From Desmodus rotundus (Eukaryota > Chordata > Mammalia > Chiroptera > Phyllostomidae), in NCBI RefSeq assembly GCF_022682495.2, contig NC_071393.1:112980239-113044238 (forward strand): a stretch of DNA of 64,000 nt. The letters run 5' to 3'. A model generated the notes under the pieces. That model had not been told where the DNA came from. It saw nothing but the letters and a program-made list of their open reading frames with translations, and ran no database searches. The position numbers and the translations under genes were made by a program. Shown here one piece after another: positions 12,726-23,340 of this stretch (position 1 is the first letter of the stretch; each line of letters begins with the position of its first letter).

Positions 12726-12962
12726 CTTTTTTCTTAAGTCCTCACCCAAGGATATGCTTATTGATACGAGAGAGAGAGAGAGACAGAGAGACAGAGAGAA
12801 AGAGACATAATGTGAGAGGAAATATCAATTGGTTTCCTCCTGTATGTGCCCCAACCAGGGATCAAACCTGTAACCTAGGTACATGCTCTGACTGGAGATC
12901 GAACCCACAGCCTTTTGGTGAAAAGGTGACACTGCAACCAACTGAGCCACCCAGCCAGGGCT
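12726..12962 (-). mobile_element. Bat VES SINE
   Basis: It reads in reverse: the tail side has TCCTCACCCAAGGATATG and a (GA)n tract. Next come a CAACCAGGGATCAAACC-type box B and GAGCCACCCAGCCAGGGC, the complement of the tRNA-like head. Flanking repeats at 12711-12725 and 12963-12977 match at 13 of 15. The element lies directly upstream of the L1 insertion. Confidence 0.9.
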
Positions 12963-13012
12963 CAAGTACCAGAATTACAAGCCACTGTGACAATCCAAAA
13001 TACTGCCTTCAT

Positions 13013-13782
13013 ACCATCTCACACTGGTTAGAGTGGCCAACATAAACAAATCAACAAACAAATGTTGGAGAGGATGCGGAGAAAAGGGAACCATAGTGCA
13101 CTGTTGGTGGGAATGCAGACTGGTGCAGCCACTGTGGAAAACAGTATGGAATTTCCTCAGAAAACTAAAAATGGAACTGCCCTTTGACCCAGCAATTCTG
13201 CTGCTGGGATTATACCCTAAGAACCCTGAAACACCCATCCAAAAGAACCTATGCACCCCAATGTTCATAGCAACACAATTTACAATAGCCAAGTACTGGA
13301 AGCAACCTAAGTGCCCATCAGTAAATGAGTGGGTCAAAAAATTATGGTACATTTACACAATGGAATTCTATGCAGCAGAGAGAAAGAAGGAGCTTATACC
13401 CTTTGCAATGGCATGGATGGAACTGGAGAGCATTATGCTAAGTGAAATAAGCCAGGCGGTGAGGGACAAATATCATATGATCTCACCTTTAACTGGAACA
13501 TAATCAACAAAAGAAAAAAGCAAACAAAATATAACCAGAGACATTGAAATTAAGAACATTGTAACAATAGCCACAGGGGAGTGGGGAGGGGATAGTGGGG
13601 AGAGGGGTCAATAGGAGCTACTATAAAGGACACAAGGACAAAATCAAGGGGGAGGGTAGAGGTGGGGGAGGGAGGTGGGACTGGCTGGGGTGGGGTGCAG
13701 GGAAGTGGAGAAAATGCAGACAATTGTAACTGAATAAAAATAAATTAATTAATTTAAAAAATAAAAAACAACAACAAAAAAA
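13013..13782 (+). mobile_element. 5'-truncated L1 LINE (ORF2 C-terminus, 3'UTR, A-rich tail)
   Basis: The first about 490 bases encode the conserved L1 ORF2 C-terminal region, and a 156-residue frame is still open to 13503. A purine/G-rich 3'UTR and an A-rich tail follow. The 18-base direct repeat beginning CCAAAATACTGCC occurs intact at 12995-13012 and 13783-13800. That is a perfect target-site duplication, so this is a comparatively recent insertion. At under 800 bases it cannot mobilise itself. It runs antisense to SLC8A3. Confidence 0.95.
13576..13705 (+). repeat. G-rich polypurine tract in L1 3'UTR
   Basis: Repeated GGGG runs separated by 2-7 bases, such as GGGGAGTGGGGAGGGG, fit the G-quadruplex-prone tract known from mammalian L1 3'UTRs. 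Confidence 0.7.
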
Positions 13783-14114
13783 CCAAAATACTGCCTTCAT
13801 CCTATGTCTTACATTCATCGTTAATGTCCTCAATAGAGTCTGTTACTTGAAGCAAAATGACATATAACTAAACCAGTTTTACCATATTCTAATTGATATA
13901 AACAAGAGGAAAGTTCCTACAGCATCTCATCAACATCATAATGAAACGATGTTGAATGAAACAACATTATTTGAGGACTGGCTATAATTCACAATATAGA
14001 ATGAAAATATGAGCAGCGTGGAAATAACCATAATAGGAGGCAGAATATGAGGGGAGACAAGAGAGAAATAAAGAGGGGCCCAAAGACAGTGACATACTGG
14101 CCAACAATTTACCT

Positions 14115-14265
14115 GTTGTGATCTGTTTCTCCAATTTTCAAAGGGATAATAAATATTTACCTTTCCCAGCTACTGAGTTTTTGTGAGGCTTGAAAAAATG
14201 CACATGAAACATTTTGGAAACTGTGACATAGACATACTATTACTATTCAAACATAAAGCGACAGT
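14115..14265 (+). mobile_element. MIR SINE fragment
   Basis: TTTCTCCAATTTTCAAAGGG, ATAATAAATATTTACC and TTTTTGTGAGGCTTG follow the MIR 3' half. Confidence 0.5.
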
Positions 14266-14332
14266 GGTAATGAAGGCCATGATGACTTGGGAAAAATTTT
14301 AAAGCATGTTCTGGATTTTGCTGGGTAGCGCT

Positions 14333-14375
14333 CCATGGTGTGTGTGTGTCAGGGGTGGGGGGGGTGGGGGAGTGG
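14333..14375 (+). repeat. GT repeat plus G-tracts (quadruplex-prone)
   Basis: A (GT)n run leads into G-runs of 4 (14352-14355), 8 (14357-14364) and 5 (14366-14370). Four or more tracts of at least three G can be drawn within 19 bases. Confidence 0.7.
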
Positions 14376-14759
14376 AGCACTCAGAGCCAAGACATAGAAG
14401 CTAAAAAGTACCAGGAGCACCAGGGAATCCTGTGCAAGACAGTAAGAACAACGGGACTATAAAAGCATCCTACGGTGGGGAGATTTGGAGGCCCGCTTGA
14501 GTCTTCTGCCGCAGAAGAACTTTTTCCTTTTTTTTAGTAGGATGGATCATGCTCCCTCCAACTCGGACCTCAGGCAGAACTCTGGATACTTTTCTGTCAT
14601 TATCTAAGTTGGCATTGGCTCAGAAAGGGACCTGAGTCATAAAGACTAAGCAGTAGCCCTCTGTACTGGTCCAGATGAAATGTAATGAAAGCCTCATTGT
14701 TGTTATTAGGAATAAAAAGCAATATTTTTTTTGAGGAAGAGCATGGGGCTGGAACCCAG

Positions 14760-15910
14760 AGTATTCAGTCACTGAGATGAGATGATAGGCTCAGAAATGA
14801 CTTCAGAGTGACCAGGAAAACAGTGCTGCCTTGGACAGAAGCAGCACACAGAAGGAGCAGGGCTGAGGTGGAAGAGGAAGGAAGGAGAACCCTGAGGCGG
14901 CTCCCAGGTGTCTCAGGAGGGTGGCAGGGGGTGAGGGTGGGGGCATGCCTGGTGCAGAGAGAAAGAGCACAGAAAAGAAAGAGAATTTGAGGAAAGATCG
15001 AGTTCACCTTCAGGTAGGTTGAGAAGGAGGTGTCTGTTGGACATCAAGACAGAGTTGCCTTGCAGGCAGTTGAAGAAAAGAGTCTGAAGTTCAGTGGTGA
15101 GGTCTGGACTGAGGATAAGAATTTGTGAGCCATCAGCATGCAGCTGTTCATTGAAATTATAGGAGTAATGAGATTAGTCATAGATAGCTTATAGAATGAG
15201 GAGAGACAGTGGCCAACAAAAGTTGGTGGAGGAAGAGGAGCCAGAAAAGATGTTGAGAAGGAAGAGTGGGAGAGGTAGGAGGGAAACAAGGGTCCAAGTG
15301 GGTTGAGAGTTTCAAGAAGAGTGAGTGGTCCACAGTGATAAGTAACCATGTTAACTGTACACACACACACGTGTGTGTGTGAAAGGTAAGATGCAAAAAC
15401 TTAAGAAAAATTGTTTAAGTATGAGACTCTGTGTGATGCTTTAAAATTAGTGTTTGAGATGTCTTTAAAGTTAACAGAGAGAAGATGACAGGATTTGTTG
15501 TTTGGGACAGTCCCTGGTGGCTTCCTGTTAGGAGGTGAGGGCAGTAGCCTGCAAGATTTTTCTGAGGTGGAAGAAGCGACTATAAACAACTTCATAAAGA
15601 AATCTGAAGGTCAAGGGGAAAGATCAATACTGTCTGAGAGGTGTGTTTGCTGGTTTCGTTTCATTTTATTAAGAGAGACTTAAGACTTCTTGTAAAAAGA
15701 CACCAAGAATGGGGAGGGAGGGAAGCACAGGAAAGGAAAGATTGAGACAGCAAGCAGCCAGGGAGAGAAGAGCTGATGGAGTAAGGTCCCTGAGGTTTCC
15801 AAAAGGGTTGGGGTCTCTTTGACAAGCAAGAGGTGGACACCTTCCCTCAGACACAGGATGCACAGAGGGGTCTAGGTGAGGAGAGAAGCTAAAAGTGCAC
15901 TCGTCGATGT
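14760..15910 (+). mobile_element. Ancient purine-rich interspersed repeat (unnamed)
   Basis: A long purine-rich block with phrases such as GGTGTCTGTTGGACATC, GTGAGGTCTGGACTGAGG, GTGAGCCATCAGCATGCAG and AGAGTGAGTGGTCCACAGTG. I recall these in this order from a common old mammalian repeat. A related copy lies at 30340-31330. The family name is uncertain, and 15390-15900 is weaker. Confidence 0.45.
15359..15381. repeat. (AC)6(GT)5 inverted dinucleotide repeat
   Basis: (AC)n switches directly to (GT)n at 15370/15371, giving a 20-base perfect palindrome at 15361-15380. It is alternating purine-pyrimidine throughout. Confidence 0.95.
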
Positions 15911-16222
15911 CCCTGAGTAAATCATCAATAGAGGGTGGGGCAGGTGGATGGGTTTGGAGGCTTGAGAAAGGTTTGGAATGCCATTAAGGGGAAGGCGAAG
16001 AAGCCCATGAGAGAGGAATAAAAGGTTTACTACACAGCCATGGAGGTCTGGGTGGGACTAGCAAGTGGGATTTGCAGTGAGACCACCAGCAGGCTTAACA
16101 ACTTGCTGTGTTCTCAACACCTGGCAGTAGGAATGAAGAAAATAGGCAGTGAATACCCCAAGGCTGGGGTTTCTGGCTCTTCTTCGCTCTCATGTGGTTC
16201 CCAGATGCCTCTCCATCCTGGC

Positions 16223-16770
16223 TGTAGTAGTTCCCTAGGGAACTGCTGTCACAAAGGACCATACAGTAGGTTGCTTGAAACAACAGAAATTTATTGCCTC
16301 ACAGTTCTGGAGGCTAGAAGTCTGAAATTAAGGTGCCAGCAGGGCCGTACTCTTCCTGAAGACTCTAGGGAAGAGGCTCTTTCCTTGACTCTCCCTAATT
16401 TCTGATGGTTACCAGTAATCCTTGGTGTGCCCTCGCTTACACAGGGTGGGGCAAAAGTGGGTTTACACTGGTTTGTATGGAAAATAATATGATAATTAAT
16501 AAATAGCAATACAAGAATAAATGGTGTTGCCCCACCCTGTAGATTCATCACTCCATCCTCTGCCTCTGTCATCACATGACGTTCTCTCCTGTCAGTCCGT
16601 GAGTCTCTGGCTCTTCTCTTCTTTTCGTATGAGGACATCAGCCATATTGGATTTAGGGCCCAAACTACTCTGGTATAACCTTATGATATTACATCTGCAA
16701 AGACCTTATGTCTAAATAAGGTTGCATTGTGAGGTGGACATAAACGTTTGAGGAACTCTATCCAACTAAG
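16223..16770 (-). mobile_element. MLT1-type MaLR LTR, split by a mariner MITE
   Basis: On the plus strand, ACAGAAATTTATTGCCTCACAG, TTCTGGAGGCTAGAAGTCTG and GCCATATTGGATTTAGGGCC are the complement of MLT1-type LTR motifs. The element is nearly full length and is interrupted at 16442-16539 by a small DNA transposon. Confidence 0.85.
16442..16539. mobile_element. Mariner-type MITE (98 bp)
   Basis: The inverted termini are CAGGGTGGGGCAA at the left and its exact complement at 16527-16539. The right flank is TA and the left flank CA, consistent with one mutated TA target copy. The interior is AT-rich with no coding capacity, an internally deleted derivative of a Tc1/mariner element. It is inserted in the MLT1 LTR. 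Confidence 0.88.
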
Positions 16771-17444
16771 TACACTGGTCTTTGTGCCCAGTAGAGACTC
16801 AAGTGCGGGGATGGTCTTGAAATATAGTGTCTAGACCTGAATGTATACTGTTACAACCAGGGGAGGAAGCATAAGGCATCTGCCAACTTCAGTAGAGCTA
16901 AGAACACTTCCTACTCCTTCCTTTTATATTCCTTTATTTATAAAGTCGTTTGTATTCCAGAAAGAGCTCTTATTTAGCTATTCTTACCTCAGTGTTAATC
17001 CCTTAACACAGAGAAAATGATCCTGCTAAAGGGAAAGGGAGATTAAAAATGAGGCGAATTACTAAACTGTTAGCACTATAACTGCAGGCCAAGTCAACAG
17101 GCACAGACAGCACCAGGATGGCCTCAGACTGGTTCAGAAATCCACCTCTGTGCTAAGGGAAGCAACACATTTTATAGCATTTCATTAGGTTTCTTGTTTA
17201 TCTTGTTCAATTAGAACAAGTTCAAGGTCAAAGCAGAATTGAGCAGCCCAACCTGACTATGGCAGAAGGGACATTGTTGTTGTTGTTTATATTGCTAGGT
17301 GTTGGTAAAATTTTCTTCTGTGAAGATCTGATAATAAGCCTCGTGAACCCCCCGTACTACAGCCTTCCTGGAGGGCATCCATAACCCAGAAAAACCTTTT
17401 GCTGTCTTCCCCAAGAAAGTTATCAAATAAAGCCCTGGGTTCTT

Positions 17445-17465
17445 TGTTTGTTTGTTTGTTTTAAT
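17445..17465 (+). repeat. (TTTG)n microsatellite
   Basis: TTTGTTTGTTTGTTTGTTTT is a short tetranucleotide run. Confidence 0.9.
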
Positions 17466-17657
17466 TTTTTGATTTTGCAATCAGAGGTGATATTCAATAT
17501 TATATTGTGAGTTGGATACTTAGGAGAGCAGGTCAGGTAGTATCAACAAAGTTGACTGAGAAGTCTTGGGTGGAAGAAAGAGTTTAAACAGGAAGGATCT
17601 AACCCTTTGTGGACCGCATGACATTTCACAATTCTGGGGCTTTAGCACCATTGACAT

Positions 17658-17848
17658 CTGAGGATCATCTAGGATTTTAGAGTTGGAAGGGACATGAGGA
17701 TCATTTAGTTCAACCTTCTCATTTTACAGATGAGGAAACTGATAGGGGAAGCAATTAGCTCAAGGACACGCGAAGGGCTTTTAGTGGAGGTGGGACAGAC
17801 TCAGGTCTCCTGACTGTTGGCCCAGTCCTCTTTCCACCATAGGCAACA
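17658..17848 (-). mobile_element. MIR3-type SINE
   Basis: TTTTAGAGTTGGAAGGGAC, TCATTTAGTTCAACCTTCTC, ATTTTACAGATGAGGAAACTG and GACTCAGGTCTCCTGACTG are the complement of MIR3 in the expected order. Confidence 0.8.
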
Positions 17849-18078
17849 GCATCTGAAAGAAAAATGTAGGTGCAGGAGAGCGAACCCAGCTCTCACACAT
17901 ATCACATATGATTTATTTGGCATTCTCCAATCCCTCTCCTCAAAAATTCAGGTTCAGAAATGCAAGGGCTAAAATTTTGGGAGGTCTATGGGCTTAAAAA
18001 AGCATTCTCTAAATGCCTCTTCTTCCTGCCCCCATCCCTACCATCTTTTGGCAATTCCATTTAAAATAGCTTTGACTT

Positions 18079-18240
18079 GCCCTGGCTGGGTGGCTCAGTT
18101 GGCTGGAGCATCAGACCATACACCAAAAAGTTGCTGGTTTGATCCTCGGTTGGGGAGCCTCAGGGTGATAGCCAATTGATATTCTCTCTCTCTCTCTCTC
18201 TCTCTCAGGTTAATAAACATATCCTCAGGTGAGGATTAAA
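18079..18240 (+). mobile_element. Bat VES SINE
   Basis: It has the GCCCTGGCTGGGTGGCTCAG head, GCTGGTTTGATCC box B, (TC)n and an AATAAACATATCCTCAGG tail. Flanking 16-mers at 18063-18078 and 18241-18256 match at 15 of 16 (target-site duplication), so it is fairly young. Confidence 0.93.
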
Positions 18241-18410
18241 AAAATAACTTTGACTTGAAATTGGCCTGGAGATCATCATCTACCCTGCAATTATACGAGC
18301 CCTCAGATGAAGGCACTACCACACCAAGCAAAACCTGAAAGGAAAACGGAATCCCTGCTGGGATCTGCAGGTGCTGTAAGGAGAGCTCCTGCATATTCCT
18401 ACCTGAGAGT

Positions 18411-18444
18411 GTGTGTGTGTGCGGGGGGGGGGGGGGGGGGTGTG
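18411..18444 (+). repeat. (GT)n followed by an 18-base G-run
   Basis: G runs unbroken from 18423 to 18440 directly after (GT)n. It is highly quadruplex-prone and likely length-variable. The exact length may be an assembly or sequencing artefact. Confidence 0.85.
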
Positions 18445-18587
18445 AAGGAATGCTCCAAAGAATTGGAGAGGTGGAACTTTCTTATCCCAGCCTCTTCCTA
18501 GGTGGCATGACCAGGGAGGGCTGATATGAAATGGACTTTGCAGTGATAGCCTAACCTCTGAAGTGATAATACTAACAAATGTAAAGG

Positions 18588-18870
18588 GAGGTGATTAGGT
18601 TTAAATGAGGCCAGGAGTGTGGAGCGTCCACGATGGCACTTACTAGTGCCCTTATAGGAAGAGGAAGAGATACCAGAGCTTTCTCTGTCTACTATGGGAG
18701 GATATAGCGAGAAGGCAGATGCCTGCAACTCAGAAAGCGGGCCCGCTCCAGACAGCAAATCTGCGGGCACTTTGATCTTGGACTTCTAGCCTCCAAACTG
18801 TGAGAAATAATGCCTGTTGTTTACGCCACCCGGTCTATGTATTTTGTTGTAGTAGCCCAAGCTAAGACAC
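18588..18870 (+). mobile_element. MLT1-type MaLR LTR, 3' part
   Basis: GCCCTTATAGGAAGAGGAAG, TTGATCTTGGACTTCTAGCC, TCCAAACTGTGAGAAATAA and GTTTACGCCACCCGGTCTATG match the LTR 3' half. Confidence 0.85.
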
Positions 18871-18924
18871 TCAGTACAACTGATCTGTTCATCCCAAGAA
18901 TCATATGATGTCCCAGTTGCCAAT

Positions 18925-19045
18925 TACCTCAGATCTCATCCAGTTTAACCTTCTCACTTCACAGAAAATGAAACCAAGATGTAGAGGTTAAAAGTAAACT
19001 GCTGAAGGCCACTCGGGCTACTTAGTGGCTGGTGCAATTTCTCAG
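18925..19045 (-). mobile_element. MIR-family fragment
   Basis: TCTCATCCAGTTTAACCTTC, TTCACAGAAAATGAAACC and CTGAAGGCCACTCGGGC fit reverse-complement MIR/MIR3. Confidence 0.6.
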
Positions 19046-19069
19046 GCCAAAAGCTAAAAACGATGGAAT

Positions 19070-19298
19070 GTAGGAGACAGGAGCCTGGGCTCTGGAGTTA
19101 TGGCTTGACTTTTGGATTTGCCACCGACTATCTATGTAATCTTATATTTTGAGTTATAACACAGACTTATGTTCCCTTTCTACAATCAGTTTTTTCAACT
19201 GTACATTGAGGATGATGATGACTTCATAGCGTTGGTATAAAGATTACATGAAATAATACTTAGCACATTGCCTGGCAAATAGTAAATGCTGTGTGAAT
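19070..19298 (+). mobile_element. MIR SINE
   Basis: CTCTGGAGTTATGGCTTGAC, TTTTCAACTGTACATTGAGG, ATGACTTCATAGCGTTGG and ATTGCCTGGCAAATAGTAAATG follow MIR from head to tail. Confidence 0.75.
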
Positions 19299-19369
19299 GC
19301 TATCTGCTTGTGGTGGAGACCAGTAAAGATTCACCTCCCTTCCATGGCGTGACATTGCTGCTGGGATGT

Positions 19370-19715
19370 GGCTGACTAGCCAGGGACCACATCTCCCAGT
19401 TCCTTGTGCTCTAGGCAGGGCCACATGACTGAGTGACCACCAGAGGAGTGGAGGTAGGAGTGATGTGTGACACTGCTGGGCCCGATGGTTAAGGGACAGG
19501 TACAAAGTCTGCCCTCCTCTGTTGGCTTGACTATGCAAGAGCAGCTCTGCAGCCCCAACACTGTGGAGCAACATGGAAGCAGCCTGCATCCCTGAGTAAT
19601 GGCTTGGAGGAAAACCAAGATACTAGCTTTTGCATGAGTAAGAAACAAACTTATGTAAGCCAATGAGACTGGGAGGTTGTTACAGCAGCTAGTATGAAGT
19701 GCCCTGGCTAATGTG
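19370..19715 (+). mobile_element. LTR-like interspersed repeat (family uncertain)
   Basis: TCTCCCAGTTCCTTGTG, GGGCCACATGACTGAGTGACC and a 3' end with GTAAGCCAATGAGACTGG and TTACAGCAGCTAGTATG resemble an old LTR family. A second copy lies at 29810-30135. Confidence 0.45.
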
Positions 19716-20059
19716 GTATTGCTATTGTTATTAAAGCAGGACGTGTTTTGAGAAAAAGAAAGGGAAAAGAAGAGTGTTTAACCAGTGTGACTCTTGGCTA
19801 CAACTTCTGGGTCTGAAGGTGGGAAAAGTATGCATGTGCAACACACGTACTCCCACTAATCCTCACACTCAAAGGCCTACCTTCTCCTGCTATTGAACAG
19901 CAGAGGGCAAAGATGCAGAGTGCAAGCCTCCCGAGGGGCTGACATAGCTTTCCTGATGAGTGGGGAGAGAACTCTAAATGACTGCAGCCCTGGTGGCACA
20001 CTCCTGTGAAATCCCTTGCAAGAATGGTGAAAGAATTACAAATGTTGCAGGAAGGGTAG

Positions 20060-20200
20060 CAGCAAGAAGGTTCAGACAGTCTTTAGCTTACTGTGTAACC
20101 TTGGCCAAGCACATAATATCCTCACCTTTAGTTTCCTCATCTGTAAAACGAGGGACTGAAGGATCTCAAAGGATCCTTTCTGCTCTGCTGATTTTTACAA
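20060..20200 (+). mobile_element. MIR-family fragment
   Basis: TACTGTGTAACCTTGGCCAAG, TTTAGTTTCCTCATCTGTAA and AACGAGGGACTGAAGGATC match the MIR core. Confidence 0.7.
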
Positions 20201-20204
20201 GCTC

Positions 20205-20300
20205 ATCCATTCAACAAACAGTTTTTGAGCACTATTCTAGGTACTGCAGGTACAAAGGTTTTTAAGATAGGCTTGGTCTCTGGCCTCAAGATGCTCGGAG
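20205..20300 (-). mobile_element. L2 LINE 3' end
   Basis: CATTCAACAAACAGTTTTTGAGC, CACTATTCTAGGTACTGCAGG and CTCTGGCCTCAAGATGC are the complement of the L2 terminus. Confidence 0.65.
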
Positions 20301-20544
20301 TCTCGAGAAGACTTGCCTGTTCTGGAGTCAGGCATGGCAGAGGTGGTCTTTGTGCAGTGTTCTCTGCCTTTAAGGGCACTTAGACACTTCATTTACCTTG
20401 ACGTAAAATAGACGAGGAGGAGGATAAGGACTATTTACAAGGCGAGGACCCTAAGAAAGGTGTTCATTCTGGAACAGCCCAGAATCTGCAATATGGCAAG
20501 AATTCAGAAAAGTCACTTTCCCCCCACCAGCAACTCAAAAGTAC

Positions 20545-20697
20545 TGACCGCATTTTTAGAGCCAAAAGGAGCCTATTATCTCATACTCCCTCATTTGCAA
20601 GTGAAACTTAGACCTGGAGAGATTAAATAACTCATCTGAGGTCACTTACCTGAAGATAAGATCAAGTCCAGGCTCTCTGTGCCAATCACCTTACGGC
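20545..20697 (-). mobile_element. MIR-family fragment
   Basis: ATTTTTAGAGCCAAAAGGAGC, AACTCATCTGAGGTCACTTACC and GATCAAGTCCAGGCTCTC fit reverse-complement MIR3. Confidence 0.6.
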
Positions 20698-21870
20698 ATG
20701 ACTTTGGAAAAGAAGGGGAATTTGAAAAAAACATCCCCCTCTCTGCCCCTTGGAGGGCCAGGGGAGTGTTTCCCATAGCAAACACACCCAGGTTCCTCGC
20801 TTTGAGAACTTCTGGATTTCTTTAGTGGATGCTGTTGCAGGAGCTGAAAGACTCTTGGTGCCCATCTTCCCTACACACACACACACAGATTCTGGTGAGT
20901 CCTTGCTCTAGGCAGGACTAACAACCACAGCTCACATGTAGTTGCTGAGAAACCTCCAGCCAGTTGCCTCCTTAAGCCTTTCAGCCTCAGTTTCCACATA
21001 GTATACCTGTTTCAATGTTTAAAACTCCACTAATGTAAACAAAACTAGTCACACAGCCAAACAAGGGTATGGGGTAGAGTGTGGAACATGGAGAAGAGCC
21101 AACAGCCACCTTCTGGTTGAAAAGATTCAACCCTCTGAGGAAAACAAAAAGCCCCTTCCTCTGTTGCCATGGGAACAGCTCAGCAATGCTCTGGATGCTC
21201 TGCAGGAGGCTGCCTTGGAGCTGGGGAGAGGGCTTTCTTTCCAAAAAAAGGAGGAAGACTATTAGTGAAAAAGCAGTCTTGTCAGCTCTTGTGATTCCTG
21301 CAGAGACTGGGAGTTGTTCCCCAGCCTCTGGTCCTAGGGTATCTTTTTTTCAGAGCATTGCCCAGCTGGCAAGAAAAGGGGCCACAGCCCAAGGCTCACT
21401 CCAAGTGGTTATGCAGTCAGGTTCTCTGTTCAAAGACTCAAACTCACTGAGGAGGAGAGGTGTCCTCATCTCCACTGGTATCTCTGTCCCACCAGGACAG
21501 GATGACTGGGCACCCCTTGTCTGAAGAAGCAAAGATAACCAGAAAGGGAGCCATAGCAGAGATTTGGGGCAGGGCTGGGGGAGGCAGTGTGTGGATGGAG
21601 ACAGGGAGCAGCCACAAGTCCCCTCTATGCGACTTTGGGATCCTTCATGGCCCCACTCCCACACCACACATTCACACAAAGATCGACAATGATTATTGTC
21701 TCCTGACCCATTTTTCCCTTCGCTCTGTTTCACAGAAGACTCATTGCTCAGCCCACTCCTAGCTGTTTCTGACTCAGACACACCTCAAGGGCCACATTCC
21801 ACGCCCATCCCTTGTGTAGAGCTCCAGCTTTACTGGGTCAAGGACAGTGGGGAGGGCTCCGATGGCACAC
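20698..21870. other. No recognised feature
   Basis: This is unique-looking intronic sequence with a short (AC)n at 20872-20887. The 147- and 143-residue overlapping frames on opposite strands near 21081-21781 have no similarity I recognise. Confidence 0.45.
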
Positions 21871-21874
21871 CCAT

Positions 21875-22050
21875 TAAAAGCAAGAGATCTGATGTCAGGC
21901 AGGCCTGGCCCTGTGACCTCAGAGTACGGAAGCTTCTGAGTCTCAGTTTTCTCATCTGTAAAATGGATAGTAAACCTATTTACTTCATAAGACTATTTAT
22001 TAGGAATGCTATATGATATCTTGCACAAATAGCATTTAGCCAAGGATCTG
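21875..22050 (+). mobile_element. MIR SINE
   Basis: GCCCTGTGACCTCAGAGTACG, TCTCAGTTTTCTCATCTGTA, AATGGATAGTAAACC and ACTTCATAAGACTATTTATTAGG match MIR. Confidence 0.8.
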
Positions 22051-22604
22051 GAATAAAGCCAATTTAATGAATGTAGTCCTGGCAAAAAAAAAAAAGTTTA
22101 GACTAAACGACCTTGACAGCTTTCCCAATTGTAGGAGTCTGTGATTTCTATCCCCACTTGCTTTAAAAAAATGTATCCTGACCCTCTTCCATAGTTAGGA
22201 TAATTTCAACTATTTTTTAAATGCCTTATTCACTCTCCTTTTCTTATTCTCCTTTATAAATAATTGTTTATGCTAAAAACATGGAAGAAAGAAATACAAT
22301 AAAATGTAAACAGTATGTTTGGTGGCCGGAGACTATGTGGAATGTTTTTGTCTCTTTTATAATAGAAATAAAATATTTTAAAAAGTGGTATTATTCAACA
22401 TTGCATGTGATCTCTACTCTGTTGGGCAACTATTTAAGCGATCTTAAACATTGCCTAACTTTAATTATCACTTCCACAGAGAATATTTTCAGGACTCCAT
22501 CTCCGGGACTGACTTCCCTCCCAGATTCTGGTCCCAACCAGGCCCGCACGCATCCCTGTGTGTGAGCCAGAAGAATCCATAATCGGCCAACTCTTGTGGT
22601 TTAT

Positions 22605-22795
22605 TACTGTTTACAAAGCCCTGCCACACTTGTCCTTTTTAATCCTCAAAATAACCAACCCTGTGGTATGACTATTAATATCATCACCCCCATTTTACAG
22701 AAAAAACAACCGAGACAAATTAAAAGGCTTACCTACTCCATTCCTACTTCATTCAGTAGACTAATGATGGAACTGGAATTTCTACCCAGATAGGG
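22605..22795 (-). mobile_element. MIR SINE
   Basis: CTTTTTAATCCTCAAAATAACC, ATTAATATCATCACCCCC, ATTTTACAGAAAAAACAACCG and ATGATGGAACTGGAATTTC are the complement of MIR. Confidence 0.75.
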
Positions 22796-22989
22796 GGATG
22801 CCATGGGTATGACGTCTGGACACCCCAAGTTAATGATCTGTCCCCTGTAGCTGGTGATCTCTCCGCTCCTCTCTTTCCCGTAAAATGGCATCACCATTTC
22901 CTCACGCACCCAGTCCCCGAACCTCATCGTCATTGGAGTTCTGTCATTCTCTTCTCCACCATTTTACTCCATTAACCATGAAGCCCTAT

Positions 22990-23340
22990 CAATTCTCCCC
23001 TTTCCATGTCTCTCAAATCAGCCCTTTTTCTCAACGTCTACTGCGACTCCTCATGTTCAGGCCCTGGTTGCCTCCCATACATCCTGATTACTCAACTATG
23101 CAATTGCTTCCCAATTGGGCTCACTAACTCCAATCTCTTTGTCCTTCACAGTAACCAGGTTAATCTTATTTTATAGTCTCCTATCCAAAAACTTCAATCA
23201 TTCTTTATTGCCTACAAAAGGAAGTTTAAAATCACTGCCTGACAGACAAGACCCTTCTCTATTTTCTAACCCTATAATCCTTACTTTAATTCTTATTTCC
23301 CTACTTAGTATTCAACTCTATCCATATGTGTATGACCTGT
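22990..23340 (+). mobile_element. L2 LINE fragment
   Basis: GCCCTGGTTGCCTCCCATAC, ATTGCTTCCCAATTGGGCTC, CAATCATTCTTTATTGCC and GACAAGACCCTTCTCTATTTTC resemble the L2 region upstream of its 3' end. Confidence 0.6.

Noticed and set aside
13033..13503. 156-residue open frame resembling reverse-transcriptase C-terminal sequence
   Set aside because: It is the tail of L1 ORF2 in a 5'-truncated insertion, so not a host gene and not an active element.
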